Shown here: positions 41,901 to 49,991 of the stretch, in pieces
How the letters are laid out: every line of letters starts with the position of its first letter
How positions within the stretch are numbered: the first letter of the stretch is position 1
Source: Sphingomonas sp. BK235
GTDB lineage: Bacteria > Pseudomonadota > Alphaproteobacteria > Sphingomonadales > Sphingomonadaceae
Assembly (NCBI RefSeq): GCF_004345855.1
Contig: NZ_SLXN01000013.1
Location: 30,808 to 94,807 of the forward strand
Direction: 5' to 3'
Length of the DNA stretch: 64,000 nucleotides
Program-made: the position numbers and the translations under genes
The notes under the pieces: model-generated
Databases searched by the model: none
The model's input: the letters and a program-made list of their open reading frames with translations, nothing else
Told to the model about the DNA's origin: nothing

Positions 41901-44148
41901 GGAAGAAGGTCTGGACCTCGACCAGCTCGACCACCGCGCCGATCGCCGACATCGGGATTTGGGCGTCGTGGCCGAGCACCCAGCGCAGCACCAGGACCGA
42001 CGATCCCGTCACGTCGGTCCGGTACGAGCGCGGCAGATTGACCTTTGATCCGTCAGGTAAGGTGACGATGTCGGCCGCCGCCAGCGTCTCGACGGCGACG
42101 ATCGTCGTGGACAATTCAATTAGGAGCCCGCCGTTCTCGGCGAGGAGCGACGTGCTCGAATTGTCGAGCAGATCGATCGCAACTTCGGATCTAACCAGCG
42201 CGAGGATCGCCTGGCGGCGCCACGATCCGTGTGCGCTCGGCGGCGAGAGATGCGTCAGCAGGTCGAGCCAAGCGCTTACATCCTTCCCTGTCTCGAGCAC
42301 CAACCGGGCAGCGATTTCGACGCCGCGAGCGACGCGCGGCGACACGGGACTGGTCAGGTTGAACTTCGCCAACCGTGACGCGTCTTCGGCGAGGTAAGCG
42401 CCAATCGCCCAGTCGCGCAGCACGTCATGGTAGAAATCGAGCCGGTCACGCCGGACCTCGCGGAGCGACTGGGCGCCAAGCAGATGGTCGCGAGCCGGCG
42501 AGTCCTCGGCAAGATCGATCCCAGCGTCGCTTTTGAGCGCGGCCGTCGCGAGCGCCTCGAGGATCCGTTGCGCGGCCCGCACTTCTGTAGCGGGCGCGCC
42601 ATCGGCACTGGTCCACCAGAGTTGTGCGAGCGCGGCCTCGGTCCGGATGGACCCGGCGCTTGGCTCGCGAAGTAGTCGCGACAGGCGGTAAAGGTTGCGC
42701 GCAAGCTGGGCCGCGGGATGACTGGCATCGAGCAGCATGCGCATTTCGGGCGCCTGGTCGATCAGGATCGCGACTTCCTCATCCGACAACGCCTCGACCT
42801 CGAGCGCGTGCTGCCCGCCGAGCGCGGTCGCAATCCGGTTGTCGATCCAGGCGATGGCGTCGCTCGCGCCAGCCTGGCGCGCGGTCGCGATCACCGTAAA
42901 CCCGGGAATGGCGGCGGCTGCCCGCAGCAGCTCGCTGATCGTGCGCTGGCGCCCAGCATCATCGACCATGTCGATGCCGTCGATGAAGAGAAAGGCGCCG
43001 CCGCTCGCGGCCAGATCGGTCAAGAACGCCTCCGCCGATCCCGGAATGCCGAGCGCGTTCGCCAGCGGCAGCCAGCCACCAGCCGGCGTCGCTTCACGGT
43101 CGAGGGCCATAATCGGAGCGCGCGCCGCGATACGATCGGCATAGTGGCGCAGCACCCACGATTTGCCGACGCCGGTATCGCCGCGGATAACGATAAAGCG
43201 CTGCGTCTCCACCGCATTGTCAAGTGCTGCAATTGCCGCCAGTCGCGGCAGCGTCACGCCTGCGACGCTCGTCCCGATATGCGCTAGCGTGTTCTGCGCA
43301 AGTTCGGCAAGCCGCGCGCGAGCCGGGCCGTACTCGCGATCGCCGGCAAGGTTGAAATTGGCCTCGGCGAGATTGGCCTTAAGCGCGGCAGCATCGAGTT
43401 CACCGCCACGCGTGCCCGTCTGGATAGAGAGATCTACAAGCCGGCTCCACAGCGCCTCGGCGCGCGTGACCTGCTCGTCGGCCAGCGCCATGCGCGCGAG
43501 CGCCAGGCCATACGTCCGTGCAATCGGCGCGCTTGCCTCGAAATCGAATTCTAGAATCAGCATTCGGCGCAGCAGCCGCCAGATCGCCTCATCGTCATCG
43601 GCGACGCCGCCCGCGACAAGATGCGCACGCGTCGTTGTAACGAACGCGCGCATATCGTCGTTCGCTACCCCCTTGGCCGCGAGCCGTTTGAAGAACTCGC
43701 CCGCTGTTTCCGTGCTGCGCGCCCAGCCCAGCACGTCCTGATAGGCGCCCGAGATCTTGCGGCTGGTCCGCTGCGTGGCGATTCCAAACAGATGGCGCTC
43801 CGCCGGCACATCTCCGATCGTGCTGCTGGCGATTTGGTGCGCAACATCCTTGTAGACCGCGTCCTTTGGCGAGAATTGAATGTCGCGCTTAGACTGGATT
43901 TCAAGCAGCGCATCGCCGCTGGCGCCAACGCCCTTGATAATGAGGTCGTCGAGCTTGAACCCCTGCTCGACGCCCTGAAAGCGCACACTCGTCACGCGCA
44001 CATCAGGCAACCCCGGCGCTCGGTTTCCGGTCAGCAGTGCCAGAAGATAGAGCGCCCCGAGCTCACCTTCGATATAGGCCCCAGCCGCGCCGCGCGATGC
44101 CGGGCTCGAGCCGTGCTCGGTATCGGAACTGTTCCCCTCCTCTGACAT
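38986..44148 (-). CDS. Avs-like STAND NTPase with N-terminal nuclease-like domain
   Basis: A 1720-residue protein with the layout of antiviral STAND (Avs/AVAST) proteins. Residues about 22-110 look like a Cap4/Mrr-type nuclease domain: LDDLIIKG (Asp67/68), then LLEIQSKRD with Gln85-x-Lys87. A STAND NTPase follows: Walker A GDTGVGKS at 323-330, Walker B FLFIDGIDM at 387-394, and a helical lid. The remaining about 1300 residues are helical repeats, the place where Avs proteins recognise phage terminase or portal. Known Avs proteins tetramerise on binding the phage protein and cut DNA. Here I infer function from architecture only; the sensor part is not matched to a known Avs type. The gene stands alone, with no partner gene needed. 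Confidence 0.7.
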   Translation of the reverse strand: MSEEGNSSDTEHGSSPASRGAAGAYIEGELGALYLLALLTGNRAPGLPDVRVTSVRFQGVEQGFKLDDLIIKGVGASGDALLEIQSKRDIQFSPKDAVYKDVAHQIASSTIGDVPAERHLFGIATQRTSRKISGAYQDVLGWARSTETAGEFFKRLAAKGVANDDMRAFVTTTRAHLVAGGVADDDEAIWRLLRRMLILEFDFEASAPIARTYGLALARMALADEQVTRAEALWSRLVDLSIQTGTRGGELDAAALKANLAEANFNLAGDREYGPARARLAELAQNTLAHIGTSVAGVTLPRLAAIAALDNAVETQRFIVIRGDTGVGKSWVLRHYADRIAARAPIMALDREATPAGGWLPLANALGIPGSAEAFLTDLAASGGAFLFIDGIDMVDDAGRQRTISELLRAAAAIPGFTVIATARQAGASDAIAWIDNRIATALGGQHALEVEALSDEEVAILIDQAPEMRMLLDASHPAAQLARNLYRLSRLLREPSAGSIRTEAALAQLWWTSADGAPATEVRAAQRILEALATAALKSDAGIDLAEDSPARDHLLGAQSLREVRRDRLDFYHDVLRDWAIGAYLAEDASRLAKFNLTSPVSPRVARGVEIAARLVLETGKDVSAWLDLLTHLSPPSAHGSWRRQAILALVRSEVAIDLLDNSSTSLLAENGGLLIELSTTIVAVETLAAADIVTLPDGSKVNLPRSYRTDVTGSSVLVLRWVLGHDAQIPMSAIGAVVELVEVQTFFLKMLPSLAERTARLLFGWLCQLDLRNTPVTIPGMDSRARWTSDAQRQTIDKLRLMTMLLGSFAPDALRAYLTAVTSDGDHYKMKDLRQFSSVIAPVAPAELAAMVKASLIEKKDDRRGRNRAMERAFSFADSDYLPPSPAQPPFLDLLNAAPAEGLALIRALVEEAIVFHTDGREPDDDGITVDFGEGPRFFPWAWSYGWSRGRGNEYAAASGLLALEAWSQKRLDDGDPVEAVLADILGPEGSAAAYLLIAIDVLLSHGTIARVPLAPFLASPQLLADDRTRQIHDQVESGLDTLGLKEEPKGPVRMADLRARPSRGYSLVDTLPNFLADEPVGNGLRIALAAAVETLEPYGAHATLSDPELAGRNALNLLTRANWFERDDGNLEYRSPPDEAAHFTALEAKRDVSVQASGMEARISMAAEGGDYATADTARDAVAYAEGGVPDGSDTDVLQSRSTRLITTALLVARDGDDALLAANEAWVRQVIAIALEAKSDRGGGSHDMLRYNRPAIAILALIHLWARQGQIADRDTLVALATRQDRAPAPAVAAAVQRILEIEPRLFKAMMRAAFASMTWRWKSYEPEEEALHAAFEAERAAGIDAAVAAELAWLDGGAEPDWPAWPDERPNLRRASRIRVPGPVTPEKLDADDALETAIDAPSAILHVDHQAAGQWLAMIQLAPAGAIGWRQEIVSAYAEWTGRMNGLGYAEDAEVSRDPNDWNVHYYAFYAERLLDGDDAAFAADLPFVTDLPDAPFGEVAQTVQHAADALYFSDSGRAAARPVALREKLVGRVMTLNRWQHARDPAEARIDMESGGVIAKMLFNTYGMINGTHSYLPRALFDRVDPFLPVLRPMLPGGQTVFVARCTMNLLLVAPRARHLDFLLDAANAWFGRTTSPGLWIAGGVGRQVVQWFEAVLVEDPGLLVPTHPERARIDRVLGQLVSVGVAEAHDLERRVTAAAEATAVVFVRHTPG

Positions 44149-44814
44149 CCCCCCGATGTGCGAATAATCGGCCGTCCATTCAAGCGAAACGTGATATTGC
44201 GAGGATCGCGATTGTAACCGACGCGGAACGATCGTGAACGCACCATGAAGTTACGGTGTCTAAGCCGAGCGGTTGTGACACCGGAAAGCCGCGCCAACGC
44301 GAGATTAGCGAATGGCAGAAACTTCACCCGCGAAAATGGGGCTGACAACGTTTTAAAGTAGTGCGCCGACATCGTACTTGTCGTCAATCAGCTTTTCGCC
44401 ACCCCCCGACAGTTTAATTGCGACGGGACGGTGGGTCACGAGCGATGGCCCAATTTCATTCTTTACCGAGCATTTGCGGGGTCAGGGTGGCGGTGACGGA
44501 CGGATATTCGAAATGAGGAGTAGAGATCGGCGGGGCCGAGCAGACTCGAAGGTCCGTTGAAAGTCTGGGCGCTCACGACCAACTGTTCGCGATCCTATTA
44601 AAACATAATCTGAAAAGCACGGTTGCGATTCTGCTTACCATCGATCATGGCGGGGCAATGGACCATTACACGATCGGGCATGGCCAAGTTTCTTCGTCGC
44701 TGTTGTTCCGTCTGAGCATGGTCAACAGCTCAATGATGAAAGCGAACAATGACGGGATCGCGATAGGCGATGTAGGTCTTGCATCGCGGCCGTTGCTCCC
44801 GCAGATCAACGCTG
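44149..44814. other. intergenic region between the Avs-like gene and the SatD operon
   Basis: About 670 bases. It should contain the promoter of the Avs-like gene (towards lower coordinates) and that of the lipoprotein/SatD operon (towards higher coordinates). It is less GC-rich than the coding parts. I see no gene, RNA or repeat that I would name. Confidence 0.4.
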
Positions 44815-45192
44815 GTGAGCGAGTTAAGATCAGCGTGGGCGTTAGGGCTGGCCCTTGGGGTCTGCGGGTGCAGTCCGGGCGAGCCGCCGCGCGTGCGCCA
44901 ATTCGAGTGCCGGTTTGCACCAGCTTCCGCAGGGCCAGAGCCGCTGGTGCTGTTGCTCGATACAGGCACCAGCCGGATTACCTTCGTCAATCTTCCGGGA
45001 CGCCCGGTGCGCGCGCTGCAGTCCGACCGCTTCAGCTATTCCTTTCCCTATCCTCTCGGCGGTGGGGATGGCCGCGCCGAGATTGGCCGATATGATGGCG
45101 CCCTGCGCATTAGGCGCGTTGCGGGCGAGAAACGTCCTGCGATGAGCATGCGGGGCGACTGCAAGAGCGTGGCCGTAGGATCTAAACTGTGA
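44815..45192 (+). CDS. small predicted lipoprotein
   Basis: A 125-residue protein with a hydrophobic N-terminal stretch ending in a lipobox-like LGVCGC, so probably exported and lipid-anchored. The remainder is a small strand-rich domain (LVLLLDTGTSRITFVNL; ALQSDRFSYSFPYPLGG). GTG at 44815 is chosen because the signal peptide begins there. Its TGA overlaps the GTG of the SatD gene (GTGA), which supports both starts. Function unknown. Confidence 0.5.
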   Translation: MSELRSAWALGLALGVCGCSPGEPPRVRQFECRFAPASAGPEPLVLLLDTGTSRITFVNLPGRPVRALQSDRFSYSFPYPLGGGDGRAEIGRYDGALRIRRVAGEKRPAMSMRGDCKSVAVGSKL

Positions 45193-45869
45193 GCAAGGTC
45201 TACACAGTCCTTACCGGCGATCTGGTTGGCTCAACCGAGCTTTCTACCGAAGTGCTTGTGCGTGCGCGGGATGCATTGCTGCAGGCAGTCGCCGACGTGG
45301 GGGCGTGGGAAGCGGACTTGGTGAAGGGCGAAGCGGAGTTTTTCCGCGGAGATTCTTGGCAGCTCCTGCTGACCAAGCCGCGCTACTTTCTGCGGGTAGC
45401 CCTATATCTGCGAGCTGCTCTGCGCCGCGAGCGAAAGGGTCTCGATACGCGCATTGGGGTTGGGTTTGGCGATGTGGAGCGGATTGATGCCCATCGGATT
45501 TCCCTGTCGGTCGGTGACGCATTCACTCGATCGGGCCGAGCGCTGGATCGGATGGGCGACGCCGTCGGTGTCGCCGTCGCTCTGCCCGACAAGACGGGCG
45601 ACAAGCTTGGATGGATCCAGCCCATGACCACGTTGTGCAGCGTGGCGATGAATCACTGGTCCGAACGGCAGGCGGATATTGCAACGCGGATGCTGGTGCC
45701 GGACGGTCCGCGCCAAGCCGATGTCGCGAGCGCGCTGGAGGTTACACGGCAGATGGTCAGCAAGACGCTGGTCGCGATCGAATTTTCGGCGATCGAGTCA
45801 GCGCTTGAGTGGGTCGAGGGTGCCGGCTGGGAGAAGTCGCTACGTATGGCGGAGGTGCGTCTTGTTTAG
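45189..45869 (+). CDS. SatD family protein (cyclase-like fold plus HTH)
   Basis: A 226-residue SatD-type protein. N-terminal TGDLVGSTELS, the FFRGDSWQLLL element and RIGVGFGDVE follow the SatD order and recall the fold of class III nucleotide cyclases; ISLSVGDAFTRSGRALD is another family block. The C-terminal part is a helix-turn-helix (RQADVASALEVTRQMVSKTL, about 175-200). SatD proteins are regularly encoded next to DUF3307 membrane proteins, as here. GTG start overlaps the lipoprotein stop. A regulatory role through the palindromes directly downstream is plausible. Confidence 0.75.
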   Translation: MSKVYTVLTGDLVGSTELSTEVLVRARDALLQAVADVGAWEADLVKGEAEFFRGDSWQLLLTKPRYFLRVALYLRAALRRERKGLDTRIGVGFGDVERIDAHRISLSVGDAFTRSGRALDRMGDAVGVAVALPDKTGDKLGWIQPMTTLCSVAMNHWSERQADIATRMLVPDGPRQADVASALEVTRQMVSKTLVAIEFSAIESALEWVEGAGWEKSLRMAEVRLV

Positions 45870-45874
45870 TCGTG

Positions 45875-45921
45875 TCAACCGATTTCGGTTGACTAGACCG
45901 AATCAACCAAAATCGGTTGAC
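45875..45921. promoter_or_regulatory. paired palindromes between satD and the DUF3307 gene
   Basis: GTCAACCGATTTCGGTTGAC (45875-45894, perfect 9-bp arms) and, 8 bases on, a second copy TCAACC-6-GGTTGA (45903-45920). Both arms are of the same sequence. They lie between the SatD stop and the DUF3307 start at 45944, as an operator for a dimeric HTH protein would, most simply SatD itself. Confidence 0.6.
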
Positions 45922-45943
45922 GTTTTGGAGGCCCGTTGAGGGT

Positions 45944-46702
45944 ATGATCTCCACCTTCACGGCGCTGCTCGCCGCACATTTCCTCGCAGATTTCATTCTT
46001 CAAACCGAATGGCTGGTCGTACGTAAGGGTAAGCTGAAGTATCTAAGCCTGCATGTCCTGCTCGTCGCGATCGCCGCGGCGCTCGCCATCGGCGCGCAAA
46101 CCTTGGTGGCCGCATTCGCGATCGGGGTCATTGCCGTTACCCACATGGCGCTGGATTACGTCAAATTCCACTACCTCGGCAACAAATTGTTGGCCTTTGC
46201 GCTCGACCAGTTAGGGCACCTAGTCGTGGTTCTGGGCATCGCATTCTGCAACCCTACGTTGATGACGACAGGATGGTGGGCAGCACTGCCGGGCGATGCT
46301 CAGCTTGCCTATTACACCGGGCTCACGCTCGTAAGCGGGTTGATCGTGGCTGTGCCGCTCGGCGGCATCCTCATCAAGAAACTGGTCGAAGGACTGCCGT
46401 CGCCGCCCCCGCCGGCCCAAGGTGTGACAGCGCCCACCAGCATCGTCGGCATGGCGAAGGGCGGCCAATATATTGGCTGGCTGGAGCGGGGTTTAACCTT
46501 CCTGTTCGTATTGACTGGACGATATGAAGCCGTCGGGTTCCTCCTCACCGCCAAGTCAATCTTGCGCTTTGGCGATATCCGCGACAGCAACGATCGCCAT
46601 ATCCAGGAATATATCATCATCGGAACGATGATGAGCTTCGGCTGGGGATTTGTGGCAGCCGTGCTAACCGTTAAGGCGCTGGCCTATTGGGGGCTCAGCT
46701 GA
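45944..46702 (+). CDS. DUF3307 family membrane protein
   Basis: A 252-residue polytopic membrane protein of the DUF3307 family. The opening TALLAAHFLADFILQTEWLVVRKG is the family hallmark, and several hydrophobic helices follow (LHVLLVAIAAALAIGAQTLV in one; VVVLGIAFCNP in another). It pairs with the SatD gene upstream, as usual for the family. The exact role is unknown; proposals include signalling or transport. ATG at 45944 is preferred to an upstream start since it begins the conserved helix and lies just after the palindromes. Confidence 0.8.
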   Translation: MISTFTALLAAHFLADFILQTEWLVVRKGKLKYLSLHVLLVAIAAALAIGAQTLVAAFAIGVIAVTHMALDYVKFHYLGNKLLAFALDQLGHLVVVLGIAFCNPTLMTTGWWAALPGDAQLAYYTGLTLVSGLIVAVPLGGILIKKLVEGLPSPPPPAQGVTAPTSIVGMAKGGQYIGWLERGLTFLFVLTGRYEAVGFLLTAKSILRFGDIRDSNDRHIQEYIIIGTMMSFGWGFVAAVLTVKALAYWGLS

Positions 46703-46773
46703 ACAGGGTGGATCGAAAAGCCGTCGCACGCCAGTTCCATGCGCAGGCAATTACTGCTTCGATTGGGCAGCCA

Positions 46774-47277
46774 TCAAGATTTGACGATCGGTATGCGGAC
46801 ATGGAGCGTGGCCGTCGTCGCGAGGAACAGCGCGAAGGGTAGAAGCGCAGCCGATGTGCAGATTATCGCCTTTTTCGCATAGGTGTACTTGTCGCAGAGG
46901 ATCTGTGAGTTCCGCCAGATCTGGCCGATGAGATCCTTGCGATAGTCGTCGTCCGAGCATCCGAGCACCTCGCTCTGGTATACGCTCTCCGTCCTCTTCT
47001 GGATCTCGACGAAATAGACGAGACTGCCGGCACCGCCGCGCACGTCCGGGAAGTTGGCACGGAACAGGAAGGCGTAGGAGAGAAGCAACGCGATCAGCGC
47101 CAAGACCCCGGGAATGGTCACATACCACTGCCTGAGGTCAGGCGCGGCGACATTGAGGGCGCCGACCGCCAGGACCAAGGTATTGACGCCGAAGAGCCCG
47201 TTAATGCGGGCGTCCACTCGAGGGAAGAACGCGAGAACGCGGTCGAGTTGCGATTGCAGTGTGGCGGTGTCGTTCAA
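46774..47277 (-). CDS. pycTM: PycTM-like membrane effector of a Pycsar system
   Basis: A 167-residue membrane protein that matches my picture of Pycsar effectors (PycTM). It has a helix pair near the N-terminus (INGLFGVNTLVLAVGALNVAA, cut at 20, about 25-45; and VTIPGVLALIALLLSYAFLF, about 53-72), a cytoplasmic middle with the family marks SLVYFVEIQKR, SDDDYRKDLIGQI and ILCDKYTYAKKA, then a last helix CTSAALLPFALFLATTATL. In Pycsar, such a protein is activated by cCMP or cUMP and damages the membrane. It is the last gene of the operon, overlapping the E2-like gene by 4 bp. Confidence 0.75.
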   Translation of the reverse strand: MNDTATLQSQLDRVLAFFPRVDARINGLFGVNTLVLAVGALNVAAPDLRQWYVTIPGVLALIALLLSYAFLFRANFPDVRGGAGSLVYFVEIQKRTESVYQSEVLGCSDDDYRKDLIGQIWRNSQILCDKYTYAKKAIICTSAALLPFALFLATTATLHVRIPIVKS

Positions 47278-48047
47278 TGTGGGCTCCCTCCCTCTTCCTC
47301 ACGCGTACCGCCCTGGTCGTCGCGCAACGGACAGGTCAGCATGGTTCCGCAGCACTTCGTGCCGGAGGCGCGTACGTGGCGCCAGTATTCGTCTAGCGAC
47401 TTCCGGCGGAGCCGCTCCAACCAGACCAGGCGCGCGATCTCCCCTCGGCGTGCGCACTTGCGGCGGAGGATCGGCGCGTTGCGGCTCGCGCGTCGGCGGC
47501 AGCCACGGGGACATGGCGCGCGGCCGTTAATCGGGCCGCCCCGCCGATCGACGATGCGCAGGTCTGAATCGGTGATCCAGCTGGGTTCGCCGAGCCAAGC
47601 TGCGGCATACTCCTCCTCCAAACCTATCGATCGCGCCAATTCGAGCGCCCGCTCGTGATGCACTCCCGCCTCGCCGTGGTCGAGCGCCTGGTTCGGTGGC
47701 CATACGCCGGTCCGCTCGGCCACCCCTTGGCAGCGAATCCACTGCCTCAGCTGCTCCCACCATCTGTCGGCCGCGTCGGGTCCGTCTACCTCCAGCCGCC
47801 TCAGCCCTACGCAGAAGGTTCGGTCCTCCTGCAGGTGCCTTTCTGGACAGCGTGCCGGAAGCGCGGTGCCGGGCGTCTCCTCTCCGACGTGGGGTGAGCG
47901 AACGCCACCGATGGACAGCCTCAGCCCTCCGCCGGCCCATGGCGTCTGCGGTACCTTCGCGACGCCGATCAGCTTCTGGTGGCCTTGACGCTCCACCTCG
48001 AACCAAGATGGCGCGTTGGCGGCAAGGATGGCGGTCGCCGAGATCAC
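47274..48047 (-). CDS. E2-like, cysteine-rich protein between the Pycsar genes
   Basis: A 257-residue protein. Residues about 64-82 read PARCPERHLQEDRTFCVGL, which can be set against the E2 ubiquitin-conjugating pattern HPN...G.IC(L): His71 and then Cys79 as the candidate catalytic cysteine. A helix follows with WWEQLRQWIRCQGVAER and GVWPPNQALDHGEAGVH, which I remember from prokaryotic E2-like proteins. The C-terminal half is cysteine-rich (CPRGC at 179-183, Cys198, KCCGTMLTC at 231-239), a probable zinc site. It overlaps the cyclase gene and the effector gene by 4 bp each, so the three are strictly co-translated. A CBASS-like conjugation role on the cyclase is an inference. Confidence 0.6.
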   Translation of the reverse strand: MISATAILAANAPSWFEVERQGHQKLIGVAKVPQTPWAGGGLRLSIGGVRSPHVGEETPGTALPARCPERHLQEDRTFCVGLRRLEVDGPDAADRWWEQLRQWIRCQGVAERTGVWPPNQALDHGEAGVHHERALELARSIGLEEEYAAAWLGEPSWITDSDLRIVDRRGGPINGRAPCPRGCRRRASRNAPILRRKCARRGEIARLVWLERLRRKSLDEYWRHVRASGTKCCGTMLTCPLRDDQGGTREEEGGSPH

Positions 48048-49639
48048 CAGGCGTCGTGCGCTCGCATGGGCAGCTGGTCTTCGGGCGAATGTGCCCGCAT
48101 CGGGTCAGCCTCTACGCCGCTCGACAGATACGGCGACTGCATGGTGCCTAGGAGGAGGTCGGCCGCGTCATGATCGAAGTTCGGCACCTTGCGCCCTGAG
48201 ATGAAGACCTGCCTGACGACGGCGGGTGACGCGGCGAAGGCTGCCTCGCCGAGTGCTGTCTCGCGACCATCGCATCGACGCTGCTCGGCCTCGGACACGC
48301 ATGTGGCCCGGCTTGCCGCGGCGCGGACGCTTGCCTGCCCCCGAAGGCCGATGCGGCAGACCGGCGTCTCGCCGTAGTCGATGCCAATCGCGAGGCCGAG
48401 CCGGTCCGCGCCGGGCAGCATCGTCCTGCAAAGCTCGAAGGACGAGCGCAGACCGGCCGCGGCGTTCACCGCCGTCCGCATCGTCGCCATCGCGTCGGTG
48501 CTGCGGGCGTCACCCTCGGCGACCATGCCGTGAATGCAGTCGCCGACGAACCTGACCTTGCGTCCGCCGAAGTCCTCCCGAAGCGCCGCCGCCATTTCGG
48601 CTCGCATGACGTGGAGGTTCGACACCGCCTCGGCGATCCGTCCGGTGCGGATCGAGTCGTCGATGTACGCCGTGAAGCCGTCGATGTCCGCGAAGAGGGA
48701 GGCCATCTCCATGCGGATGGCCCTGCTGGGCGGATGGTCGGCGTAGACGATGTCCTTGAGTGGCGGCGCCTTGCGCTGGAAGCGGAAGACCGCCTCGCTA
48801 ACAGAGCCACTCTCCCGTGCCCTCAGCTCGTCGGCCACCTTCGTATAAGCGGTTTCGAGACGCGCGTCGGCCATCCGGTCGACGCCGGCGGTGACGACGT
48901 GCTCGTTGAGGAACTGACGCTCCAGCGACTTGGAAAGCGAGAGGATGTCGCTGAACGGCTGCGGTGCCCGGTCGATCGCGGCCGCGGCGCGACGACTGAC
49001 GGCGACTCCTGGCTCTTGTCCGTCGGCGAGCTTGGCGGCGTGGTTCGCGGGACTACCGATGAAGAGGGGTTCGCGCTCGTCCTTGCGGCCGCCGTCGATC
49101 GCGACCGCGGGGCCGCTATCGATGCCGATCCGGACGCCGGTCTGGAAGCGCGTATGCTCTTGGCCCAGCCGCTCGACCATTTCGCGGAAGCCGGCCGCGA
49201 ACGCGATCGCCTTGCGGACGCGGGCACCCTCGTTCTGCGGCCCCTCCGGTGCGAGCACGACGGCGTGGAGCCTCGATCCGTGAAAGTCGACGCGCTGCAT
49301 CTCAAATTCGTCGATGAGCACATCGCAGGCGGAATAGTGGGCGTGCAGGAACTCGAAAGCAAGGCGGTGGCTGGCTTCGGTTTCCCTGCCGGCGTCGACG
49401 AGAACCGAGTTGAAATCGATAAGGTTGGCGTAGACGTGCACGGCGTGCGTCGTGATCGCCCGATTGCGCGGAATGTCGACGAGTGACGCCTCGGTCAGCG
49501 CCGCTGAAGCCGTGATGCCCTTCGCCATCCTCGTCTCCGAGAGGAAGCTGCGGAAGTCCTCGACGACGATCCGGCCCTCGGGGATGCTGTCGATGAACCG
49601 CTTGATGCGCATCCGCGCGCGATCTTCGTTCCATGCCAT
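48044..49639 (-). CDS. pycC: class III nucleotide cyclase of a Pycsar system (tandem domain)
   Basis: A 531-residue protein with two class III cyclase domains. The second (about 310-460) looks active: LFADIDGFTAY with metal-binding Asp318, RFVGDCIHGMV with Asp367, and GLAIGIDYGETPVC. The first (about 65-205) keeps VYANLIDFNSVL and GVRIGIDSGPAVAIDGG and GSPANHAAKLA, but the second metal Asp is Ser122 (DFHGSRLH), so it is probably degenerate and may regulate. Pycsar cyclases make cCMP or cUMP on phage infection; the base choice is not readable here. ATG at 49639 is preferred because AGGAGG stands 9 bases before it. Confidence 0.75.
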   Translation of the reverse strand: MAWNEDRARMRIKRFIDSIPEGRIVVEDFRSFLSETRMAKGITASAALTEASLVDIPRNRAITTHAVHVYANLIDFNSVLVDAGRETEASHRLAFEFLHAHYSACDVLIDEFEMQRVDFHGSRLHAVVLAPEGPQNEGARVRKAIAFAAGFREMVERLGQEHTRFQTGVRIGIDSGPAVAIDGGRKDEREPLFIGSPANHAAKLADGQEPGVAVSRRAAAAIDRAPQPFSDILSLSKSLERQFLNEHVVTAGVDRMADARLETAYTKVADELRARESGSVSEAVFRFQRKAPPLKDIVYADHPPSRAIRMEMASLFADIDGFTAYIDDSIRTGRIAEAVSNLHVMRAEMAAALREDFGGRKVRFVGDCIHGMVAEGDARSTDAMATMRTAVNAAAGLRSSFELCRTMLPGADRLGLAIGIDYGETPVCRIGLRGQASVRAAASRATCVSEAEQRRCDGRETALGEAAFAASPAVVRQVFISGRKVPNFDHDAADLLLGTMQSPYLSSGVEADPMRAHSPEDQLPMRAHDAW

Positions 49640-49991
49640 CGTCGAACGCCTCCTGATTGGCCGCACGTGAGTCGCGGCTCGACGTCCGACTTGTGTCGCA
49701 CGCCTTGGGAACAAGTCAAGAACGACAAGGCTCACGGAGCAGTCATTTCGGAGGAGTCCGTTGACCCAACTTGCGGTGACGGAGGTTTTCACAAAGGTGA
49801 CGGGCTACGTGAGCGCCCGATGGTTTTCTTGGATGGGTTGGATGGCCATCGAAGCTGAGGATTGACGGAAGTTTGGTGCGGCGCAGACCGTCCGTTCGCG
49901 TGGACAGTGGCATCACGGTGGGGCAGATAATTAGAGGGCTCCGTCAAACCAAATGCACCTGCTGGTAAGGAGGTAGGATGAGCGCGTCCCC
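49640..49991. other. upstream region of the Pycsar operon
   Basis: About 350 bases between the cyclase start and the IS relics. It should hold the operon promoter, reading towards lower coordinates. I see no gene, and no palindrome strong enough to name as an operator. Confidence 0.35.

Noticed and set aside
44658..45095. 145-codon plus-strand frame overlapping the lipoprotein gene
   Set aside because: The other frame has a signal peptide and a GTGA overlap with SatD, while this one has neither family nor coupling.
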